Below are positions 6,766-6,983 of a stretch of 6,983 bases of DNA, piece after piece. Made by a program: the position numbers and the translations under genes. The stretch covers positions 1-6,983 of the forward strand of contig JAZUNG010000189.1 in the NCBI GenBank assembly GCA_045604025.1. The letters are read 5' to 3'. Below the pieces are notes generated by a model, which saw only the letters and a list, made by a program, of their open reading frames with translations, was not told the origin of the DNA and ran no database searches. This DNA is from RGIG5612 sp045604025 (GTDB taxonomy: Bacteria > Bacillota > Clostridia > Lachnospirales > Lachnospiraceae). Numbering within the stretch: position 1 is the stretch's first letter; the number at the start of each line of letters is the position of its first letter.

Positions 6766-6983
6766 TTAACTTAATCTGTAAATACCCAGTCCCAGAGGTC
6801 CCACACTGTCAGGATATCTCTCTCTTCTGGTACCATCGTGTGTCATGATGATCTTGTCCAGTTTACCCAGACTCCATTTCAGGATTCTCTCGTAATCTGC
6901 GATAGCATAATACGGAGAACCGATGCCGAATTTAAGATTCGGTATAAAGTACGGATGAGCTTCAGTACCGAAGATATTCTCAG
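6766..6983 (-). CDS. C-terminal fragment of an unrecognised protein, 5' part outside the window
   Basis: One frame stays open from the right edge to a TAA at 6768-6766, giving 71 codons; the other two minus-strand frames either hit early stops or read implausibly. The fragment begins ENIFGTEAHPYFIPN and ends PDSVGPLGLGIYRLS. It is mixed aromatic and charged (IGSPYYAIADYERILKWSLG, then KIIMTHDGTRRERYP), with no membrane segment, repeat or cofactor motif I can name. Codon choice resembles the genes that follow (frequent AGA, ATC, CTG and GAT). The 19-base gap to the zinc-ribbon gene fits a shared transcript. I do not recognise the family and offer no function. It could be the end of an enzyme domain, judged only by the folded-looking composition. 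Confidence 0.65.
   Translation of the reverse strand, partial: ENIFGTEAHPYFIPNLKFGIGSPYYAIADYERILKWSLGKLDKIIMTHDGTRRERYPDSVGPLGLGIYRLS

Overview
The window is a densely packed stretch of bacterial chromosome. All seven recognisable genes lie on the minus strand, so transcription runs from high to low coordinates. RecU, a resolvase essentially limited to Bacillota (Firmicutes), a moderate GC content of roughly 43 %, Gram-positive-type Shine-Dalgarno (SD) sites and the protein sequences suggest a Clostridia bacterium. Lachnospiraceae is my best guess, made from memory of family sequences and not from a search.

Layout in order of transcription: (1) 6983-6766, the last 71 codons of a gene I do not recognise; (2) 6746-6141, a small protein with an N-terminal zinc ribbon, an acidic linker and a DUF4190-like membrane region; (3) 6138-3535, polA, DNA polymerase I; (4) 3535-2921, coaE, dephospho-CoA kinase; (5) 2924-1896, an RluA-family 23S rRNA-type pseudouridine synthase; (6) 1923-1393, recU, Holliday junction resolvase; (7) 1384 to beyond position 1, a radical SAM protein of the TIGR03960 type, cut by the window edge after 461 codons.

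The junctions are very tight: gaps of 19, 2 and 8 bases and overlaps of 1, 4 and 28 bases. I see no terminator or convincing promoter between genes, so genes 2-7, and possibly gene 1, probably form one transcription unit with translational coupling at several junctions. PolA and RecU both act in DNA repair and recombination, CoaE makes coenzyme A, and RluA modifies rRNA or tRNA. The radical SAM protein is of unknown function. The mixture looks like a housekeeping operon and not a specialised pathway.

No tRNA, rRNA, CRISPR array, insertion sequence, prophage or toxin-antitoxin gene is visible, and no stretch over 300 bases lacks a gene. I found no clear new biological system. The least explained parts are the zinc-ribbon membrane protein ahead of polA, the unrecognised C-terminal fragment at the right edge and the function of the radical SAM protein.
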